Shown piece by piece: positions 1 to 8,121 of a DNA stretch of 64,000 nt. Each line of letters opens with the position of its first letter. Within the stretch, counting starts at the first letter, position 1. The stretch spans positions 157,512 to 221,511 of the forward strand of contig NZ_LIXJ01000012.1 of the NCBI RefSeq assembly GCF_001905795.1. The letters are read 5' to 3'. The position numbers and the translations under genes are program-made. The notes under the pieces are model-generated. The model saw only the letters and a program-made list of their open reading frames with translations. It had not been told where the DNA came from and made no database searches. This DNA comes from Streptomyces sp. CB01580 (GTDB lineage Bacteria > Actinomycetota > Actinomycetes > Streptomycetales > Streptomycetaceae).

Positions 1-130
1 AGGCGTCGGCAGCGGCCGGCGGGCGGCGGTCATCGACGGAGGCCGTCGGCGGTGGTCGCCGGACGGTACGGCGACGGTCGGCCATCGAAAGTCCCACTGT
101 TGTCGCGGGGGACCGAGGGAGGGAAGCGGT

Positions 131-1591
131 ATGGGGGCGGAGCAGATTCGTCGATGGGAGTCGGGTGCCCTGGCGCACGCCGTCTCCGATCCTTTCGGCC
201 AGGGGCCCCTGCCCTGGCTGCGCGACAGTGAGAACTACTTCGACGACACCGGGCACATGGTCCCCTGGTACGCGGACCCCACCCTGACCCGCTCCTCCGA
301 CGGCGGCACGCGCACGGCCGACGACGTGCACCGCCAGATCAAGGGTTTCGTCTCCACGGGCGCCGCCGCCCCCGGCGAGGCGATCGACTTCCACATCACC
401 GTGGACCCGCCCCAGCAGTTCTCCGTGGACATCTACCGCATCGGCCACTACGGCGGCGACGGCGCCGCCAAGATCACCACGAGCCCCCGGCTCTCCGGCA
501 TCGTCCAGCCCGCGCCGCTCATCGCCGATCGCACGGTCTCCTGCCACCACTGGTGGCAGTCGTGGCGGCTGCAGATCCCCACGTACTGGTCGATCGGCGC
601 GTACGTCGCCGTGCTCACCACGGCCGACGGACACCGTTCCCACATCCCGTTCACGATCCGCGACGACCGTCCGGCCGATCTGCTGCTGGTTCTCCCGGAC
701 GTCACCTGGCAGGCGTACAACCTCTACCCGGAGGACGGCCGCACCGGCGCCAGCCTGTACCACGCGTGGGACGAGCAGGGCCGTCTCCTGGGAGAGGAGG
801 ACGCCGCCGTCACCGTCTCCTTCGACCGTCCCTACGCGGGTGCGGGCCTGCCGCTCCACGTCGGGCACGCCTACGACTTCATCCGCTGGGCCGAGCGGTA
901 CGGCTACGACGTCGCGTACGCCGACACCCGCGACCTGCACGCGGGCCGGGTCGACCCGAGCCGTTACCGGGGGCTGGTCTTCCCCGGCCACGACGAGTAC
1001 TGGTCGGTGCCCATGCGCCGTACCGTCGAGGACGCCCGCGACGGCGGTACCTCGCTCGTCTTCCTCTCCGCCAACACCATGTACTGGCAGGTCTGCCTCT
1101 CCCCGTCCCCGTCCGGCGTCCCGGACCGGCTGCTCACCTGCCGCAAGCGCCAGGGGCCGGGAAGACCCGCGCTCTGGCGCGAGATCGACCGGCCCGAGCA
1201 GCATCTCCTCGGCATCCAGTACGCGGGCCGGGTGCCCGACCCCCACCCCCTCGTCGTACGGAACGCCGAGCACTGGCTGTGGGAGGCGACGGGCGCCCGG
1301 GAGGGGGACGAGGTCGACGGTCTGGTCGCGGGCGAGGCCGACCGCTACTTCCCGCGCACCGCGCTCCCCGACCACGACAACCGCATCCTGCTCGCCCACT
1401 CCCCGTACCAGGACGGCGAAGGGGTCACCCGGCACCAGGAGACCTCCCTGTACCGGGCCCCGTCCGGCGCGCTCGTCTTCGCCTCCGGCACGTTCGCCTG
1501 GTCCCCGGCACTGGACCGCCCCGGTCACGTGGATCCCCGTATCCAGCGCGCCACGGCCAATCTCCTGGACCGGATCTGCAAACGGGACTGA
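131..1591 (+). CDS. N,N-dimethylformamidase beta-subunit-like protein
   Basis: A 486-residue cytosolic-looking protein without signal peptide. It resembles the family annotated as N,N-dimethylformamidase beta subunit-like, with an early beta-sandwich part (around residues 65-180, including VDIYRIGHYGG) and a later alpha/beta part with conserved FPGHDEYWS and FLSANTMYWQV. The true substrate of these streptomycete proteins is unknown to me, so amidase activity is only a family label. The ATG is supported by a strong GAGGGAGGGAAG ribosome site a few bases upstream. It sits directly before purC on the same strand with a 199-bp GC-rich spacer, so co-transcription is possible but not shown. No truncation is visible. 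Confidence 0.75.
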   Translation: MGAEQIRRWESGALAHAVSDPFGQGPLPWLRDSENYFDDTGHMVPWYADPTLTRSSDGGTRTADDVHRQIKGFVSTGAAAPGEAIDFHITVDPPQQFSVDIYRIGHYGGDGAAKITTSPRLSGIVQPAPLIADRTVSCHHWWQSWRLQIPTYWSIGAYVAVLTTADGHRSHIPFTIRDDRPADLLLVLPDVTWQAYNLYPEDGRTGASLYHAWDEQGRLLGEEDAAVTVSFDRPYAGAGLPLHVGHAYDFIRWAERYGYDVAYADTRDLHAGRVDPSRYRGLVFPGHDEYWSVPMRRTVEDARDGGTSLVFLSANTMYWQVCLSPSPSGVPDRLLTCRKRQGPGRPALWREIDRPEQHLLGIQYAGRVPDPHPLVVRNAEHWLWEATGAREGDEVDGLVAGEADRYFPRTALPDHDNRILLAHSPYQDGEGVTRHQETSLYRAPSGALVFASGTFAWSPALDRPGHVDPRIQRATANLLDRICKRD

Positions 1592-1790
1592 GCGAACGGA
1601 CCGAGCGGACGGGACACGGCGGGCGGGACTGGACGGGGGGACTGGACAGGGCCGGACGGACGGGACCGGACGACGGGGGTGCCCCACCTGCCCCACCTGT
1701 CCTGCGTGCCCCGCATGCCCCCGCTCCACCCCACCGCCCCCGATACGGGAGAATCGGAACGACTCCTGGATCAACCTACGCGGAGGCAGC
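1592..1790. other. intergenic spacer with short degenerate repeats before purC
   Basis: No gene is supported. The left half is a run of degenerate GGAC/GGACGG units. The right half has CCCCACCTG and GCGTGCCCC/GCATGCCCC near-repeats. The last ten bases (CGGAGGCAGC) give the purC ribosome site. Confidence 0.5.
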
Positions 1791-2705
1791 GTGTCCGGAT
1801 TCGTAGAAAAGCCCGAGCCCGTGCAGGTCCCGGGGCTCACCCACCTCCACACCGGCAAGGTGCGCGATCTGTACCGGAACGCGGCGGGCGACCTCGTCAT
1901 GGTCGCCAGCGACCGCCTCTCCGCGTACGACTGGGTCCTGCCCACCGAGATCCCGGACAAGGGCCGCGTCCTCACCCGGCTCTCCCTCTGGTGGTTCGAC
2001 CAGCTCGCCGACCTCGTCCCCAACCACGTGCTGTCCACCGAGCTGCCCGCCGGGGCCCCCGCCGACTGGGAGGGCCGCACGCTGATCTGCACGTCGCTGC
2101 GGATGGTCCCGGTCGAGTGCGTCGCCCGCGGCTACCTCACCGGCTCCGGTCTCGTCGAGTACAACGAGTCCCGTACGGTCTGCGGCCTCGCCCTCCCCGA
2201 GGGCCTCGTCGACGGCTCCGAACTCCCCGCGCCGATCTTCACGCCCGCCACCAAGGCGGCCGTCGGCGACCACGACGAGAACGTGAGCTACGAGGAGGTG
2301 GCCCGGCAGGTCGGCGCGGAGACCGCCGCCCAGCTGCGCCGCGCCACGCTGGACGTGTACGGCAGGGCCCGCGACATCGCGCGTGACCGCGGGATCATCC
2401 TCGCCGACACGAAGTTCGAGTTCGGCTTCGCGCCCACCGCCGACGGCGGCGAGGAACTGATCATCGCGGACGAGGTGCTGACTCCGGACTCCTCCCGCTT
2501 CTGGCCCGCCGCCGACTGGGAGCCGGGCAGGCCCCAGCCCAGTTACGACAAGCAGTTCGTCCGTGACTGGCTGACCTCGCCGGCCTCCGGCTGGGACCGC
2601 AGGAGCGAGCAGCCGCCCCCGGCGCTGCCCCAGGAGATCGTGGACGCGACCCGGGCGAAGTACCTGGAGGCGTACGAACTCCTCACCGGCATGCCCTGGA
2701 AGTGA
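1791..2705 (+). CDS. purC: phosphoribosylaminoimidazole-succinocarboxamide synthase (SAICAR synthetase)
   Basis: This 304-residue enzyme joins CAIR and aspartate using ATP to form SAICAR in de novo purine synthesis. The start shows the expected HTGKVRDLY nucleotide-binding opening, followed by SDRLSAYDWVLP, VECVARGYLTGSG and, near the C-terminus, ILADTKFEFG and ADEVLTPDSSRFW, all typical of the family. The reading frame is open far upstream (from 840), but the GTG at 1791 is chosen because the CGGAGG ribosome site lies just before it and the protein then begins at normal family length. It ends 28 bp before nothing but spacer and a strong bidirectional hairpin shared with the opposing tRNA-Gly. 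Confidence 0.96.
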   Translation: MSGFVEKPEPVQVPGLTHLHTGKVRDLYRNAAGDLVMVASDRLSAYDWVLPTEIPDKGRVLTRLSLWWFDQLADLVPNHVLSTELPAGAPADWEGRTLICTSLRMVPVECVARGYLTGSGLVEYNESRTVCGLALPEGLVDGSELPAPIFTPATKAAVGDHDENVSYEEVARQVGAETAAQLRRATLDVYGRARDIARDRGIILADTKFEFGFAPTADGGEELIIADEVLTPDSSRFWPAADWEPGRPQPSYDKQFVRDWLTSPASGWDRRSEQPPPALPQEIVDATRAKYLEAYELLTGMPWK

Positions 2706-2797
2706 GCAGCCGGGTACCCGGTCACCGGCCGGGTACCCGCACCGGCGTACCGGGGACCCCGCTCCGGACGCCGGGCGGAAACCCGCGCCCGAACGCC

Positions 2798-2829
2798 AAG
2801 AAGCCCCGGCCTCCCGGCCGGGGCTTCTT
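2798..2829. terminator. bidirectional terminator hairpin between purC and tRNA-Gly
   Basis: A perfect stem (AAGAAGCCCCGGCC / GGCCGGGGCTTCTT) with a TCCC-type loop lies between the convergent purC and tRNA-Gly genes. It has A-rich and T-rich flanks, so it can end transcripts from both sides. Confidence 0.85.
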
Positions 2830-2838
2830 GTTCAACGG

Positions 2839-2911
2839 AGCGGACGACCAGGTTCGAACTGGCGACCTCAACCTTGGCAAGGTTGCGCTCTACCAACTGA
2901 GCTACGTCCGC
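2839..2911 (-). tRNA. tRNA-Gly(GCC)
   Basis: The reverse strand folds as a standard 73-nt cloverleaf. The acceptor stem is GCGGACG/CGTCCGC, the D-loop is AGTTGGTA with the GG pair, the anticodon loop is TTGCCAA (anticodon GCC), the T-loop is TTCGAAC, and the discriminator is U. CCA is not encoded. Transcription runs left into the hairpin at 2798-2829. Confidence 0.97.
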
Positions 2912-2933
2912 AAGCGCCGAAGCGCGAGCACCA

Positions 2934-3545
2934 CTATACCCATCCCCGCTCGCGTGCGAGACGCACGGCCGCATGACGGTTCTCCGCGCCGAGCTTCGAG
3001 ACGGCCGCAGAGAGGTAGTTCCGTACCGTCCCCTGGGACAGCGAGGCCCGTTCGGCGATCTCCGCGACCGGCGCCCCGTCGGCCGCCAGCTCCAGCACCT
3101 CGGCCTCGCGCGTGCTGAGCGGCGAGTCCCCGGCGGAGATGGCGTCGGCCGCCAACTCCGGGTCCACGTAACGGTTTCCGGCATATACGGTGCGGATGAT
3201 GCCGGCCAGCTGCCGGGCGCTGACGGTCTTCGGCACGAAGGCCCGGACGCCCGCCGCGAGCGCTCGTTTCAGATGTCCCGGCCGCCCGTGACTCGTCACG
3301 ATCATCGTGCGGCAGCCGGGCAGTTCGGCCCGCAGGGATGTGGCGACACTCACACCGTCGGCGCCCGGCATCTGAAGATCGAGGACCGCCACGTCGGGGC
3401 GATGGGCCCGCGCCATGGCCAGGGCCTCCGGACCGGTGGCCGCCTCCGCGACCACCACGAGGTCGTCCTCCAGGGCGAGCAGCGCGGCCAGGGCGCCCCG
3501 GATCAGATGCTCGTCGTCCGCGAGCAGCACCCGTACGGCCGTCAT
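2934..3545 (-). CDS. NarL/DesR-type response regulator
   Basis: A 203-residue transcription regulator. The receiver domain (about 5-120) has the acidic pair D10/D11, phosphoacceptor D56 in VAVLDLQMPG, and conserved K106 in FVPKTV. A LuxR-type helix-turn-helix follows (about 140-195, LSTREAEVLELAADG ... TVRNYLSAAVSKLG). The ATG overlaps the kinase stop by four bases (ATGA) and has an AAAGGAA ribosome site, so the two are translationally coupled. As last gene of the ABC-permease-kinase-regulator unit it probably controls that operon, which carries a paired ATGAC/GTCAT palindrome upstream (7133-7160). This resembles the Bacillus DesK/DesR architecture. The signal is unknown. Confidence 0.92.
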   Translation of the reverse strand: MTAVRVLLADDEHLIRGALAALLALEDDLVVVAEAATGPEALAMARAHRPDVAVLDLQMPGADGVSVATSLRAELPGCRTMIVTSHGRPGHLKRALAAGVRAFVPKTVSARQLAGIIRTVYAGNRYVDPELAADAISAGDSPLSTREAEVLELAADGAPVAEIAERASLSQGTVRNYLSAAVSKLGAENRHAAVRLARERGWV

Positions 3546-5011
3546 CGTCGTTCCTTTGCAAGGTCCGGTGCCGCGCTCATGCCCACGCCCACGCCCATGC
3601 CCATGCCCGTGCCCGGGTCCCGGGAAGGCGGAAGGGCGGACGAAGCCGGAGAGTCGGTGGGAGCGGAAAGGGCGGAGGGAGGGGAGGGAGCAGCCGGGGC
3701 GGAAGAGGCGGGAACGGTGGGAACGGTGGGAGAGGAAAGGGTGGTGGGAGAGGCAGGAGCGGCGGTACGCGACGGGAGCGGAATCCGCGCCGTCAGCCGG
3801 AAAACCCCGCTCCCCGCCGGGCCCGCGTCCAGCGACCCGTCGAGTTCCCGGAGCCGTTCCCGCAGCCCGGCCAGCCCGGAGCCGCCCGCCCCGTCGGTGG
3901 GGCCGCCCGCCGGCCCGGCCGAGGGTGGTGCCCCGTCGTTCTCCACCTCCAGCACCGCGGCGTCCGACGCCGTCCGCAGCCGGATGGTGCAGTGCCGAGG
4001 GTCCCCGTGCCGCAGCACATTGGTCGCCGCCTCCCGGACGACCCAGCCCAGCGCCGACCGTACGGGCGCGGGCAGTTCGGCGCCCGCGCCCCCCGCGACC
4101 TCGCACTCGATCCCGGCGGCCCTCAACACCCCCTGGGCGCCGGCCAGTTCCGTGACCAGATCCGCCTCCCGGTAGCCGCGCACGACATCCCGCACCTCCT
4201 GCTGGGAGCTGCGTGCGATGCGCATCACCTCGACCATCTGGTCCACGGCCGCAGGCTTGCCGCGCTGCGCCAGTTCCACCGCCAGCTCGCTCTTCAGCGC
4301 GATCACGGCGAGGTTCCGGCCCAGGACGTCGTGCATGTCCCGGCCGAACCGCAGCCGCTCCTCGGCGACCGCCAGCCGCGCCTGCAGGTCCCGGGCCTCC
4401 TCGGCCTGCCACATCACGCTCATGCTCCAGACGCTCGGTCGTACGCAGATCAGTACCAGCAGTGCCCCGAAGAGCGTCGCCGGAGCCATCCCGGCCAGCG
4501 TGCCGCCCCGCACGCCGACCGCGGCGAACACGCCGACGTTCAGCAGGGCGAGGGCGAGCGACTGGAGCAGGAAGGTGCGAACCGGGACCAGCAGGACCTG
4601 CGTGATCACGAACGGCATCGGGACGTTCATGACCGTCAGGACCAGCCCTCCCGTCCCGATCGCGTCCAGACCGACCAGCGTCGCCAGGATGCCCAGATTC
4701 AGCAGCATCAGCGCCAGGGGCGCCGACTGCCGCCGCAGGGGGAAGGAGGCGGTCCCGAGGTAGCACAGATACGAGGGCCGGACATTCCGGTTGCTCAGCA
4801 GGCACTGCACGAGGCTCAGCAGCAGGAACGTGGCTCCGAGCGCGGTCGGCAGCGGCGTGCGGCGGAGATCCGCGCCGAAGGGCACGATCCCCCACGACAA
4901 GGTGAACAGCCAGGGGATCGCCGAGATGGTCACCCGCGAATACAGGTCGATCCGTTCCAGTTTGCTGCGTTCCCGCCAGCTGCGTCGCCAGTCCCACATA
5001 CCCGCCCCCAC
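3542..5011 (-). CDS. DesK-type membrane sensor histidine kinase
   Basis: A 489-residue histidine kinase with five or six hydrophobic membrane segments between about residues 25 and 190. A HisKA_3 dimerisation region follows, with phospho-accepting H227 in FGRDMHDVLG, then an ATPase domain with REAATNVLRHG (N-box) and GSGLAGLRERL (G-box) near 340-405. The C-terminal 75 residues are a Ser/Pro/Ala-rich tail ending in a GMGMGVGVGM tract, unusual for this family and probably disordered. The GTG at 5011 is preferred because a GGAGG lies seven bases upstream; an in-frame ATG at 4999 is the alternative. It lies 27 bp after the permease and overlaps the regulator. Confidence 0.93.
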   Translation of the reverse strand: MGAGMWDWRRSWRERSKLERIDLYSRVTISAIPWLFTLSWGIVPFGADLRRTPLPTALGATFLLLSLVQCLLSNRNVRPSYLCYLGTASFPLRRQSAPLALMLLNLGILATLVGLDAIGTGGLVLTVMNVPMPFVITQVLLVPVRTFLLQSLALALLNVGVFAAVGVRGGTLAGMAPATLFGALLVLICVRPSVWSMSVMWQAEEARDLQARLAVAEERLRFGRDMHDVLGRNLAVIALKSELAVELAQRGKPAAVDQMVEVMRIARSSQQEVRDVVRGYREADLVTELAGAQGVLRAAGIECEVAGGAGAELPAPVRSALGWVVREAATNVLRHGDPRHCTIRLRTASDAAVLEVENDGAPPSAGPAGGPTDGAGGSGLAGLRERLRELDGSLDAGPAGSGVFRLTARIPLPSRTAAPASPTTLSSPTVPTVPASSAPAAPSPPSALSAPTDSPASSALPPSRDPGTGMGMGVGVGMSAAPDLAKERR

Positions 5012-5038
5012 GGCCGTCCTCCGCCGGTGAATCCTCGG

Positions 5039-5914
5039 TCAGCGTCGGGGCTCCCAACGGAACCACCGCTGCACAGCAAACACGGCGAAAACGGTCCAGG
5101 CCAGTGCGACGAGCCCGGCCGTGAGCAGGTCGGACCCGTCGGACCCGCCCAGCCAGCCCGCCCGCACGAGGGTCATCACGCCGGTCATCGGCAGCAGCTC
5201 GCACACGGACGCCACCCGGTCCGGCAGGACCTCCAGCGGTACGAAGAGCCCCGAGCCGATCATCGAGACGAGGAACAGCGGCAGGGTGGTGATCTGCGAG
5301 GTCTGCACCGTCCGGGTCGCGACGGAGGTGACGGCGGCCAGGGCGGCCAGCAGTACCGACCCCGACAACAGGCCCGCGAGGAACAGGTCCGGCCGTTCCG
5401 GCGCCCCGACATCGAAGGCCGCGGCACCGGCCAGCACCACCAGCACGGTCTGCGCCAGAGCCAGCGCGACCGACGGCAGCGCCGTCCCGGTGAGGATCTC
5501 CCAGTCGGCGACCTCGCCCGTGCGCAGCCGCTTCAGGACCAGGTCCTCGCGCCGTGCGACGTACGCGGAGACCAGGTTCATGTACACCACCTGCATCAGC
5601 ACCATGCCGATGCCGCCGGTGAGCGCCATCCCGGTGACGGTCAGGCCGGTCCCGCCCAGGTCGATCCGCTCCAGCGTCGTCTTCATCGCCAGAACCATCG
5701 CCAGGGGCACCAGCAGTGCGACGAAGACCGCCGTCCGGTTCCGGGCCAGCAGGACGAGCTCGGCGTGCCCGAGTGCCCGCAGCCGCCCCGCCGTCGTCGT
5801 GCGCCGCCCGGCCGCCGGGGTGTGCTCTCCGGCCGTCGTCGTGCGCCGCCCGGCCGCCGGGGCGCTGCGCCCGGGTGCTGTCGTACGTCGTTCGTCCGTC
5901 GTCGCGCCGGTCAT
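5039..5914 (-). CDS. ABC-2 type transporter permease
   Basis: A 291-residue integral membrane subunit with about six hydrophobic segments from residue 60 to the C-terminus (for example AVFVALLVPLAMVLAM and FLVSMIGSGLFVPLEVLPD). The latter matches the conserved ABC-2 exporter region before the last helices. It should pair with the ATPase encoded just upstream, whose stop it overlaps by ATGA. The cytosolic N-terminal 45 residues contain a duplicated PAAGRRTTTAG unit, reflected in DNA by two near-identical copies of about 36 bp between roughly 5795 and 5870. That duplication is absent from ordinary permeases and is probably a local expansion. The substrate is not predictable; drug, lipid or peptide export are all possible. 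Confidence 0.92.
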   Translation of the reverse strand: MTGATTDERRTTAPGRSAPAAGRRTTTAGEHTPAAGRRTTTAGRLRALGHAELVLLARNRTAVFVALLVPLAMVLAMKTTLERIDLGGTGLTVTGMALTGGIGMVLMQVVYMNLVSAYVARREDLVLKRLRTGEVADWEILTGTALPSVALALAQTVLVVLAGAAAFDVGAPERPDLFLAGLLSGSVLLAALAAVTSVATRTVQTSQITTLPLFLVSMIGSGLFVPLEVLPDRVASVCELLPMTGVMTLVRAGWLGGSDGSDLLTAGLVALAWTVFAVFAVQRWFRWEPRR

Positions 5915-7113
5915 GCGGCAGCCGCCTTCCGTGTCTCGGGGTCCGACGTCCAGGGGTCCTCCGGCCCGGAGGCCGACACGCTGTGCGCGATGTCGAGGAA
6001 CGCCTCTTCGAGCGAGGCCGACCGGGCGTCGAGCCCGTGCAGCGAAACGTCCGACTCCCGGGCCCAGAGCAGCAGTTCGGTGAGCGATTCCGGCAAGGCG
6101 TGGGTGCGGATCTCGATCCTGCGCCCGTCGGCCGCCGCCCGCAGCGACAGCGGGAGCCGGGCCGCCTGCACGTCCTCGGGCAGTTCGAAACGGATGCGGG
6201 CGGGGCGGGAGGCCGTCACCTCGGCGGGCGTGCCGGCCGTCACGATCCGGCCCCGGTGCATGATCGCCAGCCGGTCGGCGAGGCTTTCCGCCTCCTCCAG
6301 ATAGTGCGTGGTCAGCAGGACGGTGGTGCCGCCGTCGCGCAGTTCCCGTACCAACTCCCAGGTCTCGCGCCGCCCCTCGGCGTCGAGTCCCGTGGTCGGC
6401 TCGTCCAGGAACAGCACCTCGGGCCGGCCGAGCAGCGCCAGCGCGAGGTCCAGGCGGCGCCGTTCGCCGCCGGAGAGCTGCTTGACCCGTACGCGCGCCC
6501 GGTGGGCGAGCCCGACGAGGTCCAGCGCCTCTCCCGTCGGCCGGGCGCCGCTGGTGCAGCCCGCCCACATCCGCAGGGTCTCGGTGACGGTCAGCTCGGA
6601 CGGGAAGCCGCCCTCCTGGAGCATCACCCCGATCCGCGGCCGGACGGCGGCGCGCTCGCGGTACGGGTCGTGGCCGAGCACACGTACGGTGCCGCCGTCG
6701 GGAGCCGCCAGCCCCTCCAGAAGTTCGACGGTGGACGTCTTCCCGGCGCCGTTCGTGCCGAGCAGGGCGAAGAGCTCGCCGCGCCCGACCGAGAAGGAGA
6801 CGCCGGCGACGGCCTCGAAGTCGTCGGCGTAGCGCCGCCGCACCCCGCTCGCCTCGATCACGGAGTCGGGCGCCGCGGCACCGGCCGCGGACGTCACGCC
6901 GGCACTGGTCGCGGCACCGCTCGCCGAAGCGGTCGCACCACCGGTGGCGGCCCCGGCGGCCGAGCGGGATGTGATGCCCGCCACGGCGTCGTTCGTCGCG
7001 GTGATGTCCGCTCCGGAGCCGCCCGCGTGGTCGCCGGCACCCGCGCGGGCGTCGGCCTCGCGGTCTCTCCTCGTACCTACAGGCTTCATGCCTACAGGCT
7101 TCCGCAGGTCCAT
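5911..7113 (-). CDS. ABC transporter ATP-binding protein
   Basis: A 400-residue ATPase of the DrrA/CcmA-like exporter class. Walker A is GTNGAGKT (119-126), followed by a Q-loop LQEGGFP, signature LSGGERRR and Walker B VLFLDEPTTGLD with the H-loop in LLTTHYLEE. The C-terminal domain is the usual extension of this class. The first 82 residues are an Ala/Gly/Thr-rich stretch foreign to the family, so translation may in fact start later, for example at the GTG of the SVIEASG segment; no good ribosome site decides this. The first gene of the ABC-permease-kinase-regulator operon, it lies 20 bp downstream of a paired palindrome. Confidence 0.92.
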   Translation of the reverse strand: MDLRKPVGMKPVGTRRDREADARAGAGDHAGGSGADITATNDAVAGITSRSAAGAATGGATASASGAATSAGVTSAAGAAAPDSVIEASGVRRRYADDFEAVAGVSFSVGRGELFALLGTNGAGKTSTVELLEGLAAPDGGTVRVLGHDPYRERAAVRPRIGVMLQEGGFPSELTVTETLRMWAGCTSGARPTGEALDLVGLAHRARVRVKQLSGGERRRLDLALALLGRPEVLFLDEPTTGLDAEGRRETWELVRELRDGGTTVLLTTHYLEEAESLADRLAIMHRGRIVTAGTPAEVTASRPARIRFELPEDVQAARLPLSLRAAADGRRIEIRTHALPESLTELLLWARESDVSLHGLDARSASLEEAFLDIAHSVSASGPEDPWTSDPETRKAAAA

Positions 7114-7132
7114 CGCCGCGAGCAGTGCGAGC

Positions 7133-7160
7133 TGTCATCACTGGTCATGACAAACGTCAT
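7133..7160 (-). promoter_or_regulatory. overlapping palindromes, likely response-regulator operator of the ABC/two-component operon
   Basis: Two perfect palindromes share one half-site: TGTCAT-N8-ATGACA (7133-7152) and ATGAC-N4-GTCAT (7147-7160). They lie 20-47 bp before the ATPase start. Paired dyads upstream of an operon whose last gene is a NarL/DesR-type regulator suggest autoregulation. The binding protein is inferred. Confidence 0.6.
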
Positions 7161-7220
7161 GGCGCTGCCGGGACTGGACGCCCGTACCGGAATCGGGTGC
7201 TTCTTGAAAGAGATCACGAA

Positions 7221-7252
7221 GAAGGCCCCGGTCGAAATCGACTGGGGCCTTC
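7221..7252. terminator. terminator hairpin downstream of tRNA-Gly(GCC)
   Basis: A GAAGGCCCC / GGGGCCTTC stem with extra inner CGGTCGA/TCGACT pairing sits just after the 3' end of the leftward tRNA-Gly at 7265. It separates the tRNA from the ABC operon. Confidence 0.75.
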
Positions 7253-7264
7253 ATTCCTATCAAG

Positions 7265-7337
7265 AGCGGACGACGAGATTCGAACTCGCGACCCTCACCT
7301 TGGCAAGGTGATGCTCTACCAACTGAGCCACGTCCGC
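7265..7337 (-). tRNA. tRNA-Gly(GCC), second copy
   Basis: A canonical 73-nt tRNA: acceptor GCGGACG/CGTCCGC, D-loop AGTTGGTA, anticodon loop TTGCCAA (GCC), T-loop TTCGAAT, discriminator U, no encoded CCA. It differs from the copy at 2839 in the anticodon stem and T-stem, so it is a divergent paralogue. Confidence 0.97.
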
Positions 7338-7434
7338 ATTGCTTCCGCCATTGTACTCCTCATGAGAAGTACTTCTGGACGGTGCGAGCACTACCCTACC
7401 TGATCCACCGCAATGGTCGGTAGGAGTGATGCAG

Positions 7435-7506
7435 AGCGGGTGACAGGAATTGCACACTGCGCCTTCCCCCTGGAAGGGGGATGTTCTACTACTGAACTAC
7501 ACCCGC
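7435..7506 (-). tRNA. atypical tRNA-Gly(UCC) without canonical D/T-loop contacts
   Basis: The reverse strand gives a 72-nt tRNA with perfect acceptor (GCGGGTG/CACCCGC), D (GTTC/GAAC) and anticodon (TCCCC/GGGGA) stems and anticodon loop CTTCCAG (UCC, glycine). The D-loop is AGTAGTA, with no GG pair. The T-loop is TGCAATT instead of TTCRANY, and the T-stem pairs only with a bulge. The tertiary elbow of a normal elongator tRNA is therefore missing. The features resemble staphylococcal glycine tRNAs that serve peptidoglycan bridge synthesis rather than translation. CCA is not encoded. A dedicated cell-wall role is inference. Confidence 0.88.
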
Positions 7507-7785
7507 ACGCTGCTTGGGGTTTGGCTTTTCGGCCTTGCCCTTCGGCGTGCTCCAGACTTTAGCCGACCTGCGGGGGTGCAGCGCAAGTCGGTGGCCGCGA
7601 GGGCTCGTCGGAACGGCCCCGCGGGGTCGTTCCGACGGTCGCACGGGGCGGGTCCGGCGACCATTGGTCCGTCCGACCCCGGCGTTCGACCGGGCCGTGA
7701 GACCGGGCCGTGCGACCGGCCGCCGTGGGCCCCGGCTTCCCGGTCGGCCGGTCGCCCGGACGCCTCGACCGGCCGACCGGGTTTC

Positions 7786-8121
7786 TCAACCGGCCGCGCG
7801 GAACGCCTCGTAGACCTTCTTGGGGATCCGGCCGCGGGCCGGCACCTCCATCCGGTGCGAGCGGGCCCAGGCGCGGACGGCCGCCGGGTCGGGTTCGAGC
7901 GAGGTGTGCCGGTACGACACGGGCTTCCTGCCGCGCTTGCCAGCATTTGTCTGCTTCCGGCCCGCCGACACGTACGGCGCCAGGGCCTTGCGCAGTTTCT
8001 TCGCGTTGGAAGCATTGAGGTCGATCTCGTACGACTTCCCGTCCAGGGCGAAGGTGACCGTTTCCGTCGCCGCGCCCCCGTCGATGTCGTCGAAGAGCGT
8101 GACCACTACGCGCTGAGCCAC
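7786..8121 (-). CDS. Lsr2-family nucleoid-associated protein
   Basis: A 111-residue H-NS-like xenogeneic silencer. Residues 1-55 match the Lsr2 dimerisation region (MAQRVVVTLFDDIDGG ... TVTFALDGKSYEIDL). The C-terminal DNA-binding domain carries the AT-hook-like RGRIP (96-100) that inserts in the minor groove of AT-rich DNA, followed by KKVYEAF. A second basic patch, GKRGRKP, lies at 61-67. The GTG start at 8121 is chosen over longer in-frame starts because GGAAAGGACC precedes it and the protein then begins at the family's normal MAQ/MAKK position. Streptomyces usually has two such proteins; the position beside purSQL suggests the LsrL paralogue. It is divergent from purS across a 431-bp region. 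Confidence 0.93.
   Translation of the reverse strand: MAQRVVVTLFDDIDGGAATETVTFALDGKSYEIDLNASNAKKLRKALAPYVSAGRKQTNAGKRGRKPVSYRHTSLEPDPAAVRAWARSHRMEVPARGRIPKKVYEAFRAAG

Noticed and set aside
3338..6304. A 988-codon rightward open frame
   Set aside because: It is antisense to four well-supported leftward genes and has Arg/Pro/Gly composition typical of GC-rich shadow frames.
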